Origin: Janthinobacterium sp. PC23-8
GTDB taxonomy: Bacteria; Pseudomonadota; Gammaproteobacteria; Burkholderiales; Burkholderiaceae_D
DNA length: 64,000 bases
Direction of reading: 5' to 3'
Assembly (NCBI RefSeq): GCF_002250505.1
Contig: NZ_NJGY01000001.1
Coordinates: 2,747,066 to 2,811,065 of the forward strand
This document shows, piece by piece, positions 15,639-24,308 of this stretch; within the stretch, counting starts at the first letter, position 1; every line of letters starts with the position of its first letter. The notes under the pieces are model-generated. The model saw nothing but the letters and a program-made list of their open reading frames with translations, was not told the origin of the DNA and made no database searches. Both the position numbers and the translations under genes were made by a program.

Positions 15639-17804
15639 TTACCAGCGGTAGCTGGCGTTCAGCGCGATGCTGCGCGGCGCGCCATAGGTGCAGCCACGGC
15701 CGTAGCACGGCGACGGCAGGTAGCGCTTGTCGGCCAGGTTGTTGGCGTTCAAGGCATAGCGCCAATGCCCGTGGTCATAGCTGAGCACGGCATCGAGCAA
15801 GGTATAGGCTGGCTCGGCCGGCACGCCGTAGATATTGCCCGGACGGTCGCCGACGTAGCGCACGCCGGCGCCGATCTGCAGCGGCGCCATGCCCAGTCCA
15901 GCCAGGCGGTAGTGCGCCCACAGCGAGGCGGTGGTGCGCGGCACGCTGATCTGGCGTACTCCGATCTCATCGGGATTGTTGGAGCGCGTGGTTTTGGCGT
16001 CGGTGTAGGCGTAGGCCGCCACCAGTTCCAGGTTGCGCAGCGGCGAACCTTTGGCTTCCAGTTCGAGGCCGCGCGAGCGCACTTCGCCGGTCTGGACCGA
16101 GTAGTTGTCCGGATCGGCCGGATCGGGCGTCTGGACATTGGTCTGGGTCAGCTGATACAGGGCGCCGCTCAACAGCAGCGAGCTGTTGGCTGGCTGGTAG
16201 CGCACGCCGGCCTCATATTGCTCGCCACGGGTGGGCTTGAATTGCTCGCCGCTGCGGCTGAAGCCCGATTCCGGCGCGAACGACTGGCTGAAGCTGATGT
16301 ACGGCGCCAAGCCGTTCGCAGCCAGGTACACCAGGCCGGCGCGGCCGGTGTTGGCCTTGTCTTTCTGTGTGGTTTTTTGCGGACCCACCAGCAAGTCGGC
16401 CTGGTCCTGGCGCGTGCGGTCGTGGCGGCCGCCCAGCAGCAGCACCCATTGCTGGCCGAATTTGATCTGGTCCTGCAGATAGACGCCGGTGTTGTACTGG
16501 CGCAGGCGCCACATGTCGGTCTGGGTCGACCCCAGCGGCGCGCTGCCGTAGACCGGCCGGTAGGCGTCGATCGGCGCCCAGGCCGTGTTGGCGCGGTCGC
16601 TGTCGTGGTGCTGGCTCAGGTAGTCGATGCCGACCAGCACGGTATGGGCGATGTCGCCGCTGCGGATTTTCCAGCTCAGGTTGGTGTCCGCCGTCAGCGC
16701 GTTGGTGCTGTCCTGGAAGGCGCGGCCGCGGCGGCGCACCGTGCGCAAATCGCTTTCCACGCCCAGGATCTGATAGTACTTGTAGTCGAGGCTGGAGCGG
16801 AAGTAGCGCAGGCCCTGGTTCAGCGTCAGGCTGTCGTTGAAGGCGTGGCTGAAGAGGTAGCCGATGGTCTTCTGGGTGTTGTCGAAGTAGTTGAAGCCGG
16901 GCTCGCCCAGATAGCGCTCGATCGGCAACTTGCCGTTCGGATTGTCCTGCAGAGTGCCACGGATCGGCAGGTTGCCGTTGTCGGTGACCTTGCTGTGCTG
17001 GTAGCTGCCGAGCAGGGTCAGCGAGGTGGCGGCCGACGGCTTCCAGGTCAGGGCCGGCGCCAGATAGCTGCGATCGTTGTAGCCGAAGTCGACCACGCTA
17101 TCGCCCTGACGCGCCAGGCCGGTCAGGCGATAGGTCCAGACGTTGCCGTCATCGAGCGCGCCGCCGTAGTCGGCCGCCAGCTGGCGGCGCCGATTGCTGC
17201 CCACCGTCACGCTGAGTTCCTTCAGCATGTCGGCCGACGGGCGCTTGCTGACGGTGTTGATCACGCCGCCGGGTGCGCCGGTGCCGTACAGCAGCGACGA
17301 AGCGCCTTTCAGCACTTCCACCCGTTCCAGGCCATAGGTTTCCTGGGCGCCGTTGTAGACGTTGGGCTGGTACTTCATGCCGTCGCGCAGGATGCCGCCC
17401 GAATATGGCTGCACTTCGAAACCACGGATCACGAACGATTCGGTGCTCTGCGAACCGTAGGAGCCTTGCTCGGCCGAGACGCCGGCGGTGTAGCCCAGCG
17501 CGTCCTGCAGGGTGCGGGCGCCGGTGTCGCTGATCTGGTCGGCGGTCACCACCGAGATCGCCTGCGCGATTTCATTGAGCGGCGTGTCGGTCTTGGTGCC
17601 GGTGGCCGCGCGGCTGGCGGCGTAGCCGATCACCGGGCCGGTGGCGCTCTGCTGCTCGCGCACGCCTTGCACCAGGACTTCGGACAGCGTGCGCTCGCCG
17701 GTCTGGGCCTGCGCCAGCGGCGCGACGGCGAGCAACGCGCACTGCAGCGCCAGGACGAGCGGTTGACGCGGGAAAGGAAGGCGGGGATGGTTGCTTGGTT
17801 TCAT
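15639..17804 (-). CDS. TonB-dependent siderophore receptor
   Basis: 721 residues. A signal peptide (LALQCALLAVAPLAQAQ) is followed directly by a plug domain (VTADQISDTGARTLQDAL; YGTGAPGGVINTVSKRP) and a 22-strand-type beta barrel ending in an aromatic residue (LNASYRW). This is the FhuA/FpvA class of ferric-siderophore receptors in the outer membrane. There is no STN signalling domain before the plug, so it should import but not signal, in line with a sigma factor here that is Fur-controlled and has no anti-sigma partner. Its position between the aminotransferase and thioesterase genes makes it the likely receptor for the cluster's own product. Confidence 0.92.
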   Translation of the reverse strand: MKPSNHPRLPFPRQPLVLALQCALLAVAPLAQAQTGERTLSEVLVQGVREQQSATGPVIGYAASRAATGTKTDTPLNEIAQAISVVTADQISDTGARTLQDALGYTAGVSAEQGSYGSQSTESFVIRGFEVQPYSGGILRDGMKYQPNVYNGAQETYGLERVEVLKGASSLLYGTGAPGGVINTVSKRPSADMLKELSVTVGSNRRRQLAADYGGALDDGNVWTYRLTGLARQGDSVVDFGYNDRSYLAPALTWKPSAATSLTLLGSYQHSKVTDNGNLPIRGTLQDNPNGKLPIERYLGEPGFNYFDNTQKTIGYLFSHAFNDSLTLNQGLRYFRSSLDYKYYQILGVESDLRTVRRRGRAFQDSTNALTADTNLSWKIRSGDIAHTVLVGIDYLSQHHDSDRANTAWAPIDAYRPVYGSAPLGSTQTDMWRLRQYNTGVYLQDQIKFGQQWVLLLGGRHDRTRQDQADLLVGPQKTTQKDKANTGRAGLVYLAANGLAPYISFSQSFAPESGFSRSGEQFKPTRGEQYEAGVRYQPANSSLLLSGALYQLTQTNVQTPDPADPDNYSVQTGEVRSRGLELEAKGSPLRNLELVAAYAYTDAKTTRSNNPDEIGVRQISVPRTTASLWAHYRLAGLGMAPLQIGAGVRYVGDRPGNIYGVPAEPAYTLLDAVLSYDHGHWRYALNANNLADKRYLPSPCYGRGCTYGAPRSIALNASYRW

Positions 17805-17831
17805 TGTACGGGGTCTAGGGTGGGAAAAATA

Positions 17832-19286
17832 TTACGCGGCGTGCGCCGCCAGGACGGCGGCGGTTCGGCCGTAGTGGGCCGCCGCCAGCGCGGTCGAGAA
17901 GATCTCGAATACATGGTCCAGCTGGGCTTCGGTGATGACCAGCGGCGGCAACATGCGCACCACGCTGCCGTTGCGTCCGCCCAGCTCGACGATCAGTCCG
18001 CGGCGCAGGCATTCGGCCTGGATGGCGGCCGCCAGCGGCCCATCGTGCATCGGCTGGCCCTGGTTGTTGAGGGCTTGTTCGGGATCGATGATTTCCACGC
18101 CTATCATCAGGCCGCGCCCGCGCACGTCGCCGATGGCCGGATAGTCGCGCTGCAACTGGCGCAGTTGTCCCATAAAGCGCTGGCCGGCGCGCGCCGCATG
18201 CTCGGCCAGCTGTTCGGCACGGATATGGGTAATGGTGGCCGATCCGGCGGCCATCGCCAACTGGTTGCCGCGGAACGTGCCCGCGTGGGCACCGGGCTGC
18301 CATTGATCGAGTTCGCCACGGTAGACCACCACCGACAGCGGCAGGCTGCCGCCCAGCGCCTTGGACAGCACCACCACGTCCGGAGTGATGCCGGCGTGCT
18401 CGAAGGCGAACATGGCGCCGGTGCGGCCGAAACCGGTTTGCACTTCGTCGACGATCAGCGGCACGCCGGCGCGCGCGGTCAGGGCGCGCACCCCGCGCAC
18501 CCAGGCGTCCGGCGCCGGAATCACGCCGCCTTCGCCCTGCACCGCCTCAAACACCATGCCGGCCGCGGCCGGCACGCCGCCTTCCGGATCTGTCATCACG
18601 GTGTCGATGTAGCGCAGGCCGGCTTGCAGTCCGGCCTCGCCACCCAGGCCGAACGGGCAACGGTAGTCGTAGGGGTAGGGCAGGAACTGCACCCCCTGCA
18701 GGCTGCCGTGCAGCGGCTTTTTCGGCCCCAGGCTGCCCATCAGCGTCAGCGCCCCCTGGGTCATGCCGTGGTAGGCGCCGTGGAAGGCCAGCATGGTGCC
18801 GCGTCCGGTGGCCACCTTGACCAGCTTGAGCGCCGCCTCGACCGCGTCGCTGCCGGTGGGGCCACAAAACTGGATCTTGGCGCCGCGCGCGAAATCGGCC
18901 GGCAGTACCTCGAACAGATCCTGCACGAAGCGGTCCTTGACCGGCGTGGTCAGGTCCAGCGTGTGCAGCGGCAGGCCGGCGTCGAGCACGGCACGGATGG
19001 CATCGATCACCACCCGGTGGTTGTGACCCAGCGCCAGCGTGCCGGCGCCGGCCAGGCAATCAATGAAGACCCGGCCTTCGGTGTCCTCGACATACACGCC
19101 GTGGGCACGTTTCAGGGCCAGTGGAATGCGGCGCGGGTAGCTGCGCGCATTCGATTCGGTGCGCTGCTGGCGTTCCAGCAGGGCGTTGCCGGAAAACGTG
19201 TAAGGGTGTTGCAGCGCCTGGTGGCGCGCGGCCAGTTCGCGCTCGGCGGTGCTGTCGGCGGAAACGCAAGGTTGGTGGTTCATCAT
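17832..19286 (-). CDS. Diaminobutyrate--2-oxoglutarate aminotransferase
   Basis: 484-residue class-III PLP aminotransferase of the PvdH/EctB/Dat type, making L-2,4-diaminobutyrate from aspartate semialdehyde. The PLP lysine is in VLSKALGG (Lys309). The substrate-type N-terminus (ESNARSYPRRIPL) and the GPTGSDAVEAALKL phosphate-binding block match the family. No aspartate semialdehyde or ectoine genes are near, so the likely role is supply of Dab to an NRPS module with a basic-residue pocket. ATG ATG at the start is preceded by GGAG. It is first in the minus-strand operon behind an ECF-type promoter. Confidence 0.9.
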   Translation of the reverse strand: MMNHQPCVSADSTAERELAARHQALQHPYTFSGNALLERQQRTESNARSYPRRIPLALKRAHGVYVEDTEGRVFIDCLAGAGTLALGHNHRVVIDAIRAVLDAGLPLHTLDLTTPVKDRFVQDLFEVLPADFARGAKIQFCGPTGSDAVEAALKLVKVATGRGTMLAFHGAYHGMTQGALTLMGSLGPKKPLHGSLQGVQFLPYPYDYRCPFGLGGEAGLQAGLRYIDTVMTDPEGGVPAAAGMVFEAVQGEGGVIPAPDAWVRGVRALTARAGVPLIVDEVQTGFGRTGAMFAFEHAGITPDVVVLSKALGGSLPLSVVVYRGELDQWQPGAHAGTFRGNQLAMAAGSATITHIRAEQLAEHAARAGQRFMGQLRQLQRDYPAIGDVRGRGLMIGVEIIDPEQALNNQGQPMHDGPLAAAIQAECLRRGLIVELGGRNGSVVRMLPPLVITEAQLDHVFEIFSTALAAAHYGRTAAVLAAHAA

Positions 19287-19349
19287 GAGGATCTCCGATG
19301 GGTTGCGGGCTGCGGTCCCGGCCGGTTAGCAAGCTCGTATTCCGGTATG

Positions 19350-19373
19350 ACGAACCGGCCGCTGCTTTGTTTA
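19350..19373 (-). promoter_or_regulatory. PvdS/OrbS-type ECF promoter for the aminotransferase-receptor operon
   Basis: On the minus strand GGCTAAAC, then 16 bases, then CGTCATA: the -35 element TAAAC at 19373-19369 and the -10 element CGT at 19352-19350. The architecture is the same as at four other clear sites in this locus. It ends 64 bp before the aminotransferase start. Confidence 0.75.
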
Positions 19374-19393
19374 GCCGTTTTTCTTGGCGGGGG

Positions 19394-19417
19394 TAAATAA
19401 ACCTGCCGTCCATGCGT
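19394..19417 (+). promoter_or_regulatory. PvdS/OrbS-type ECF promoter for the acylase gene
   Basis: TAAAT at 19394-19398, 16 bases, CGT at 19415-19417 (followed by CTA). It overlaps the upstream in-frame ATG at 19412, so that ATG would be at or before the transcription start. This supports 19460 as the real start of the acylase. Confidence 0.75.
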
Positions 19418-19459
19418 CTATTGCTCGTGCGCCACGCCGGCGCGGATACGGGAGCAAGC

Positions 19460-21814
19460 ATGCAGGGATGGACGAGATGGCGCCGGCTGGTGGCCGGATG
19501 CAGCGCCGTGATGGCGCTGTGCGGGGCGCAGGCGGCCGATGCGCCGGCGCGCCTGGAAGTGCGGCGCACCACGGACGGCGTGCCGCATGTGCTGGCGGCC
19601 GATTGGCACGACCTGGGCTACGGCTACGGTTATGTGCAGGCGCAGGACGCGCTGTGCACCCTGGCCGAGGCCTTTCTGACCTATGAAGGCCGGCGCTCGG
19701 CCTATTTTGGCGCCGATGCCAAATTGACCGCCGGCTCGACCCTGGGCCATCCGGCAAACAATGAACTGGACTTTTTCTTCCGTGCCCATGCCGGCGCCGG
19801 CATGATAGCGGCCATGCGGGCAGAACAGCCGGCAGAATTGAATGCCATGATCGACGGCTTTGCGCAAGGCTATAACCGTTACCTGGGCGAGGCGCGCGCG
19901 GCCGGCCCCGGCCGCGACGCTCCCGCGTGCCTGGCCCAGCCGTGGCTGCGGACCATCAGTGCGGACGATATCTACCGCCGCATGTATGCGGCGGCGATTG
20001 CGGGCGGCTATGCCCGCTTTATCGGCGAGATCGCCAACGCCCGGCCGCCGGCCGGCGCCACGGCGGCGGCCGGTGCGCAGGGCGCTCTGGCGGCCTTGCT
20101 GGCGCCGCGCGTCGGCGATCAGGTCGGCCTCGGCAGCAATGCCATCGCGCTGGGCGGCGCCGCGACCGGCGGCGATGGCGCCGTGCTGTTCGGTAATCCG
20201 CACTGGTACTGGGGCGGGCCGGACCGTTTTTACCAGGCGCAGCTGACGATACCGGGCAAGATCAACGTGGCCGGCGTCTCCTTTCTCGGCATTCCGGTTA
20301 TCATGCTGGGCTTTAACGGCAACGTGGCGTGGACGCACACGGTGAGCGACGCGCGTCGCTTCGGCGTGTTTGAACTGGCGCTCACGCCGGGCCGGCCGGC
20401 CAGCTACCGCTACGACGGCCAGGATGTGCCGATGCGGCAAGCCGACATCAGCATCGACGTGCTGGGCGCGGACGGCAAGCTGCGCACAGAGCGGCGCACG
20501 CTGTACGCCAGCCGTTTCGGTCCGCTGCTCGACCTGGGGCGCCGCAACCAGGCCTTCGGCTGGAGCGCGCAGACGGCGCTGGCGATCCGCGACATCAACG
20601 CCGACAACTACCACATCTTCCGCAATTACTTCTACTGGGCGCGCGCGCGCTCGCTGGACGATTTCATCGCCATCCAGCGGCGCGAGGCCGCCATGCCGTG
20701 GGTGAACACACTGGCCATCGGCCGCGACGACCAGCGCGTCTGGTACGGCGACATCGGCAACGTGCCCAATGTGCCGGACCGGCTGCGCAGCGCCTGCACC
20801 ACCGCGCTGGGACAGGGCTTCGCCCAGCTCGACGGCGCCGTGCCTTTCCTCGATGGCAGCCGCCCGGAGTGCGGCTGGCAGCACGATGCGCGCGCCGCGC
20901 ACCCCGGCGCCATGGCCGCCGCCGACATGCCCGGCCTGCTGCGCCAGGACTACGTCGCCAATATGAACGACAGCTACTGGCTGAGCAATCCGGCGCAACC
21001 GTTGCAGGGCTATCCGCGCACCATGGGTGGAGAGCAGCTGGCGCTGTCGCCGCGTGGCCGCTACGGCCATCTGCTGGCGCAGCAGCTGGCCGGTGCGCAG
21101 TCGCGCTCCAGTCTGGCGCTGGCGCGGCGCACCATGGACGCAGTGCTGGACCCGCTCAGCCACGCGGCGGTGCTGTACAAGAACGACTTGCTGGCCGGTG
21201 CCTGCGTCGGCGCCGAGCCTGCGCTGCAAGCGGCCTGCGCCCAGCTGCAACAGTGGGACAACCGCGCCGGCATCGACGCCCGCGGCGCCTTGTTGTGGGC
21301 CGCCTTCTGGCGCCAGATCGCGCGCCTGCCCGATGCACAGCTGTACCGCACCGCCTTCGACCCCGCGCGCCCGCTGCAGACGCCGGCCGCCATCAACGGC
21401 GCCGATCCGCGCGTGCGCGCGGCGCTGGCGGCCGCGCTGCAGAGCGTGCGCGCCGGCGGCCGCGCGCCGGATGCGCCGCTGGGCAGCGTGCAGGTGCTGC
21501 GCGCCGATGGAACGGCCGTCTATGGCGGCTGTTCGGCGGCCGGCTATTTCACCGTCGCTTGCAGCCATGCACCCGATGGCGCACTCGATGCGCAGACCGA
21601 GGGCAACAGCTACCTGCAGGTGGTGCGCTTCGGCCCGCAGGGCGTGGACGCCCACACCCTGCTGGCCCATGGCGAGCGTGAGCAGGCCGTGGCCGGCGGT
21701 TCCGGTGGCGAACCGTTGCAACGCTACGCGCGCAAGGATTGGCTGGCCTTCCCGTTCAGCGAGCAGGCGATTGCCGCCGACCCGCAGCTTGCCCGCCAGG
21801 TGCTGCTGCCGTGA
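19460..21814 (+). CDS. Penicillin-acylase-family periplasmic acylase (PvdQ-like)
   Basis: 784-residue Ntn-hydrolase precursor. A signal peptide (LVAGCSAVMALCGAQA) is followed by the alpha chain, then the autocatalytic cleavage site GSNAIALGG with Ser226 as the new N-terminal nucleophile of the beta chain, and the FGNPH block just after. The length is close to PvdQ (about 760). PvdQ removes the fatty acyl chain from the pyoverdine precursor in the periplasm. Here a fatty-acyl-AMP ligase starts the NRPS, so the same role is likely. Acyl-homoserine lactone or drug acylases are the alternative. The GGGAG site before 19460 and the promoter position fix the start. It overlaps the convergent reductase gene by 59 bp. 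Confidence 0.85.
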   Translation: MQGWTRWRRLVAGCSAVMALCGAQAADAPARLEVRRTTDGVPHVLAADWHDLGYGYGYVQAQDALCTLAEAFLTYEGRRSAYFGADAKLTAGSTLGHPANNELDFFFRAHAGAGMIAAMRAEQPAELNAMIDGFAQGYNRYLGEARAAGPGRDAPACLAQPWLRTISADDIYRRMYAAAIAGGYARFIGEIANARPPAGATAAAGAQGALAALLAPRVGDQVGLGSNAIALGGAATGGDGAVLFGNPHWYWGGPDRFYQAQLTIPGKINVAGVSFLGIPVIMLGFNGNVAWTHTVSDARRFGVFELALTPGRPASYRYDGQDVPMRQADISIDVLGADGKLRTERRTLYASRFGPLLDLGRRNQAFGWSAQTALAIRDINADNYHIFRNYFYWARARSLDDFIAIQRREAAMPWVNTLAIGRDDQRVWYGDIGNVPNVPDRLRSACTTALGQGFAQLDGAVPFLDGSRPECGWQHDARAAHPGAMAAADMPGLLRQDYVANMNDSYWLSNPAQPLQGYPRTMGGEQLALSPRGRYGHLLAQQLAGAQSRSSLALARRTMDAVLDPLSHAAVLYKNDLLAGACVGAEPALQAACAQLQQWDNRAGIDARGALLWAAFWRQIARLPDAQLYRTAFDPARPLQTPAAINGADPRVRAALAAALQSVRAGGRAPDAPLGSVQVLRADGTAVYGGCSAAGYFTVACSHAPDGALDAQTEGNSYLQVVRFGPQGVDAHTLLAHGEREQAVAGGSGGEPLQRYARKDWLAFPFSEQAIAADPQLARQVLLP

Positions 21815-22556
21815 GTCCGCGGTAGCGCGGATCGAGCGGGCAGCGGCCGCAATAGCCTTCGGCCGGCAGCAGGTAGTACAGGCAGCACTGGCGGTGCAAC
21901 GTGACACGGGCGTCGCCGCCCCCGCCATCGACGATGCGGATGGTGCGCGCCCGCGCATGGAGCGGCTGGCCGCTGCCGTCCGCCCAGTGCGCCTGCTCCA
22001 GCAGCGCGCTGCGGTCGGCCGCCACGCGGGCGGCGGCGCCGGGCAGGCTGGCGGCCTCGCGCAGCAGGTTGTCGAGAAAACGGCTGGCGTTGCCCCACAG
22101 GATTTTCGGTGGCACACCGGCCAGCGCGGCCAGCCGTGCGAACAGCGGCGCCAGATGCTCGGTGATCAGCGCGCCGTAGCGCTGCTGCGCGTCGGCGCCG
22201 TCCAGCGGCAGGCCCAGGCTGGTGATGTGGAACACGGCCGGCGCGCCTTGCCGGTCCAGGCTGAGCGCCATGTCGTTGGCAGTGGCCGGCAAGCAGTGGT
22301 GCAACAGGGTGGCGGCGGCGGCCAGCGGTGGCAGCAGCGCTTCCAGATAGGCATTGCTCCACCATGAGGCGGCGACGCGCAGGTCGCCGCTGCCGAGACG
22401 GCGCGCCTGCCGCTGCAGCAGGTCGCCCAGCAGCACCTCGTCGGCCAGCAGGCGGCTGACGGCCAGTGCGTCGGGCGGCATGGCGCTTGCACAGGCCAGC
22501 GTGGCGCCGTACGGCCGCCACGCGCCCTGGAATATTGGTTCAAGCAGCGCAAGCAT
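21756..22556 (-). CDS. FhuF-like siderophore-iron reductase
   Basis: 266 residues. The C-terminal cysteine pattern CC-x10-CxxC (Cys224, 225, 236, 239) is the [2Fe-2S] signature of FhuF and related ferric-siderophore reductases. The body has the helical FhuF features (SWWSNAYLEALLPPL; WGNASRFLD). It should release iron from the imported siderophore by reduction in the cytoplasm. Its 3' end overlaps the acylase gene tail to tail by 59 bp. It is divergent from the exporter operon, with a degenerate ECF promoter upstream. Confidence 0.82.
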   Translation of the reverse strand: MLALLEPIFQGAWRPYGATLACASAMPPDALAVSRLLADEVLLGDLLQRQARRLGSGDLRVAASWWSNAYLEALLPPLAAAATLLHHCLPATANDMALSLDRQGAPAVFHITSLGLPLDGADAQQRYGALITEHLAPLFARLAALAGVPPKILWGNASRFLDNLLREAASLPGAAARVAADRSALLEQAHWADGSGQPLHARARTIRIVDGGGGDARVTLHRQCCLYYLLPAEGYCGRCPLDPRYRGLTAAAPGGQAAGRRQSPAR

Positions 22557-22590
22557 GGGGAGGGGCGAGCAGTTGGGTCATACCCCCATG

Positions 22591-22614
22591 ACGAACCGGG
22601 GCGGGAAAAATTCC
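22591..22614 (-). promoter_or_regulatory. Degenerate ECF promoter candidate for the FhuF-like gene
   Basis: On the minus strand GGAAT, 16 bases, CGTCAT. The -35 part matches TAAAT at only three of five bases. However, the -10 part and the 37-base distance from its C to the start codon equal those of the exporter and mbtH promoters. Confidence 0.45.
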
Positions 22615-22624
22615 GCCGCCGGGC

Positions 22625-22648
22625 TAAACAAGCGGCGTTGCGGTTCGT
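22625..22648 (+). promoter_or_regulatory. PvdS/OrbS-type ECF promoter for the exporter-PepSY operon
   Basis: GGGCTAAAC, 16 bases, CGTCTAT: TAAAC at 22625-22629 and CGT at 22646-22648. The start codon at 22683 is 37 bases from the C of CGT. The site lies inside the ATG-initiated open frame from 22638, which argues for the GTG start. Confidence 0.72.
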
Positions 22649-22682
22649 CTATCCTTTCGTCCACCTACGCAACGGGAGTACC

Positions 22683-24308
22683 GTGCTTTCCTATCTGATT
22701 TCTCAATCGCGCCGCCTGCTGGCGGCCGCCACCTTGGGCAGCATCGTCTCCGGCGCTTGCAGCGTGCTGCTGCTGGTACAGATCAACCGGGCGCTGACCG
22801 CCGGCGACGGCGCCGCCCGCGCCGCGCTGGCATGGGGCTTTGTCGGCATTGCCGTGCTGTCCGCGCTGAGCCACGCTGTGGCCTCGGTGCTGTTCGAACG
22901 CCTCACGCAGCGCGCCCATGCGCAACTGCGGCAATTCATCGCCGGCCGCGTGCTGGCGGCCGACTATCGCAAGCTGGAGGAGCTGGGCGCTGCGCGCGTG
23001 CAGTCGGCCCTGGCCGAGCACAGCGCCAAAGTGGCCGAGTTTTTTGTCTGCTTCCCGGCCATCCTGAGCAATGCGGTGGTGGTGAGCGGTTGCCTGCTGT
23101 ATCTGGCGCTGCTGTCGTGGCAGATTTTCCTGGCCGCCGTGGTGGTGGTCGGCCTGGGCACTTGTTGCTATCACTGGGCGCAGCTGCGCGCCATTGGCCA
23201 CCTGGATGCGGCGGCCGCCGAGCAGGACACCTTGTTCGGCCACTTCCGCGCGCTGACCGACGGCGCCAAGGAGTTGCGCCTGCACCGGCGCAAACGCAAC
23301 AGCTTTGCCAGCGAGGTGCTGGGCCAGGCCATCGAGCGGGTGCGGCGGCACCGTACCGCCGGCATGTCGCTGTTTGCGGTGGCCGCCAGCTGGGGCAGTT
23401 TCCTGATCTATGCCTTCATCGGCCTGGTGCTGTTTGTGCTGGTGGGCGATGCGCCCGGCCAGGCGCGCGTGATGACCGGCTTTGCGCTGGTGTTCCTGTA
23501 CATGGTGACGCCGCTGGAATCGCTGCTGCTGAACCTGCCGCGCGCGAATCTGGCGCGGGTGGCGGCGCGCCGCATCGACGAGCTGGCCAACGCCATGCCG
23601 GGTCAGGAAAGCGAGGCGGACACCGACCTGGCGACGCCACTGCACAGCCTGAGCCTGCAGGGCGTGCAGCACCGCTACTATCGCGAGTCGAACGACGACT
23701 TGTTCATGCTGGGACCGATCGACCTCAGTTTCGCGCCGGGGCAGATCGTGTTCCTGGTGGGCGGCAACGGCAGCGGCAAGACCTCGCTGGCCAAGCTGCT
23801 GGTGGGGCTGTACCAGCCGGAGCAGGGCGCCATCGTGCGCAACGGCGAAGCCGTCAGCGACGCCAACCGCGACCGCTATCGCCAGGGTTTCTCGGCCATC
23901 TTCGCCGATTTCCACCTGTTCGACAGCCTGCTCGACAGCGCTTCCGACGAGCTGGACGAGCGCGGCAACGGCCTGCTGACGCGCTTGCACCTGCAGCACA
24001 AGGTACAGGTGCGCAACGGCGCTTTCTCCACCTGCGCGCTGTCGCAGGGCCAGCGCAAGCGCCTGGCGCTGACGGTGGCCTGCCTGGAAGACCGTCCCTT
24101 CCTGGTGTTCGACGAATGGGCGGCCGACCAGGACCCGGTGTTCAAGGAAGTGTTCTATCGCGAAGTGCTGCCGGAGCTGCGCGCGCAGGGCAAGACGGTA
24201 CTGGTGATTTCCCATGATGACCGCTACTTCGGCCTGGCCGATCGCCTGCTGCGCATGGAAAACGGCCAGCTGACCGAGGTGGCGCCGGCCTCGCTGCAGG
24301 CGGCATGA
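22683..24308 (+). CDS. Cyclic-peptide/siderophore ABC exporter (PvdE/SyrD type), fused membrane-ATPase
   Basis: 541-residue half transporter: six membrane helices (about 1-290) followed by the nucleotide-binding domain. Walker A is GGNGSGKTS near residue 360. The signature is LSQGQRKRLAL, Walker B is FLVFDEWAADQDP, and the switch is ISHDDRYF. The DEWAADQDP form is characteristic of the cyclic peptide export group (PvdE, SyrD, YojI). In pyoverdine systems PvdE carries the acylated precursor to the periplasm, where PvdQ acts. A GTG start at 22683 after GGGAG is preferred over ATG 22638, which lies at or upstream of the promoter -10. It overlaps the next gene by 4 bp. Confidence 0.9.
   Translation: MLSYLISQSRRLLAAATLGSIVSGACSVLLLVQINRALTAGDGAARAALAWGFVGIAVLSALSHAVASVLFERLTQRAHAQLRQFIAGRVLAADYRKLEELGAARVQSALAEHSAKVAEFFVCFPAILSNAVVVSGCLLYLALLSWQIFLAAVVVVGLGTCCYHWAQLRAIGHLDAAAAEQDTLFGHFRALTDGAKELRLHRRKRNSFASEVLGQAIERVRRHRTAGMSLFAVAASWGSFLIYAFIGLVLFVLVGDAPGQARVMTGFALVFLYMVTPLESLLLNLPRANLARVAARRIDELANAMPGQESEADTDLATPLHSLSLQGVQHRYYRESNDDLFMLGPIDLSFAPGQIVFLVGGNGSGKTSLAKLLVGLYQPEQGAIVRNGEAVSDANRDRYRQGFSAIFADFHLFDSLLDSASDELDERGNGLLTRLHLQHKVQVRNGAFSTCALSQGQRKRLALTVACLEDRPFLVFDEWAADQDPVFKEVFYREVLPELRAQGKTVLVISHDDRYFGLADRLLRMENGQLTEVAPASLQAA

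Noticed and set aside
19412-19459. Upstream ATG for the acylase gene
   Set aside because: It lies inside the ECF promoter and would put 16 residues before the signal peptide; 19460 has a good ribosome site.
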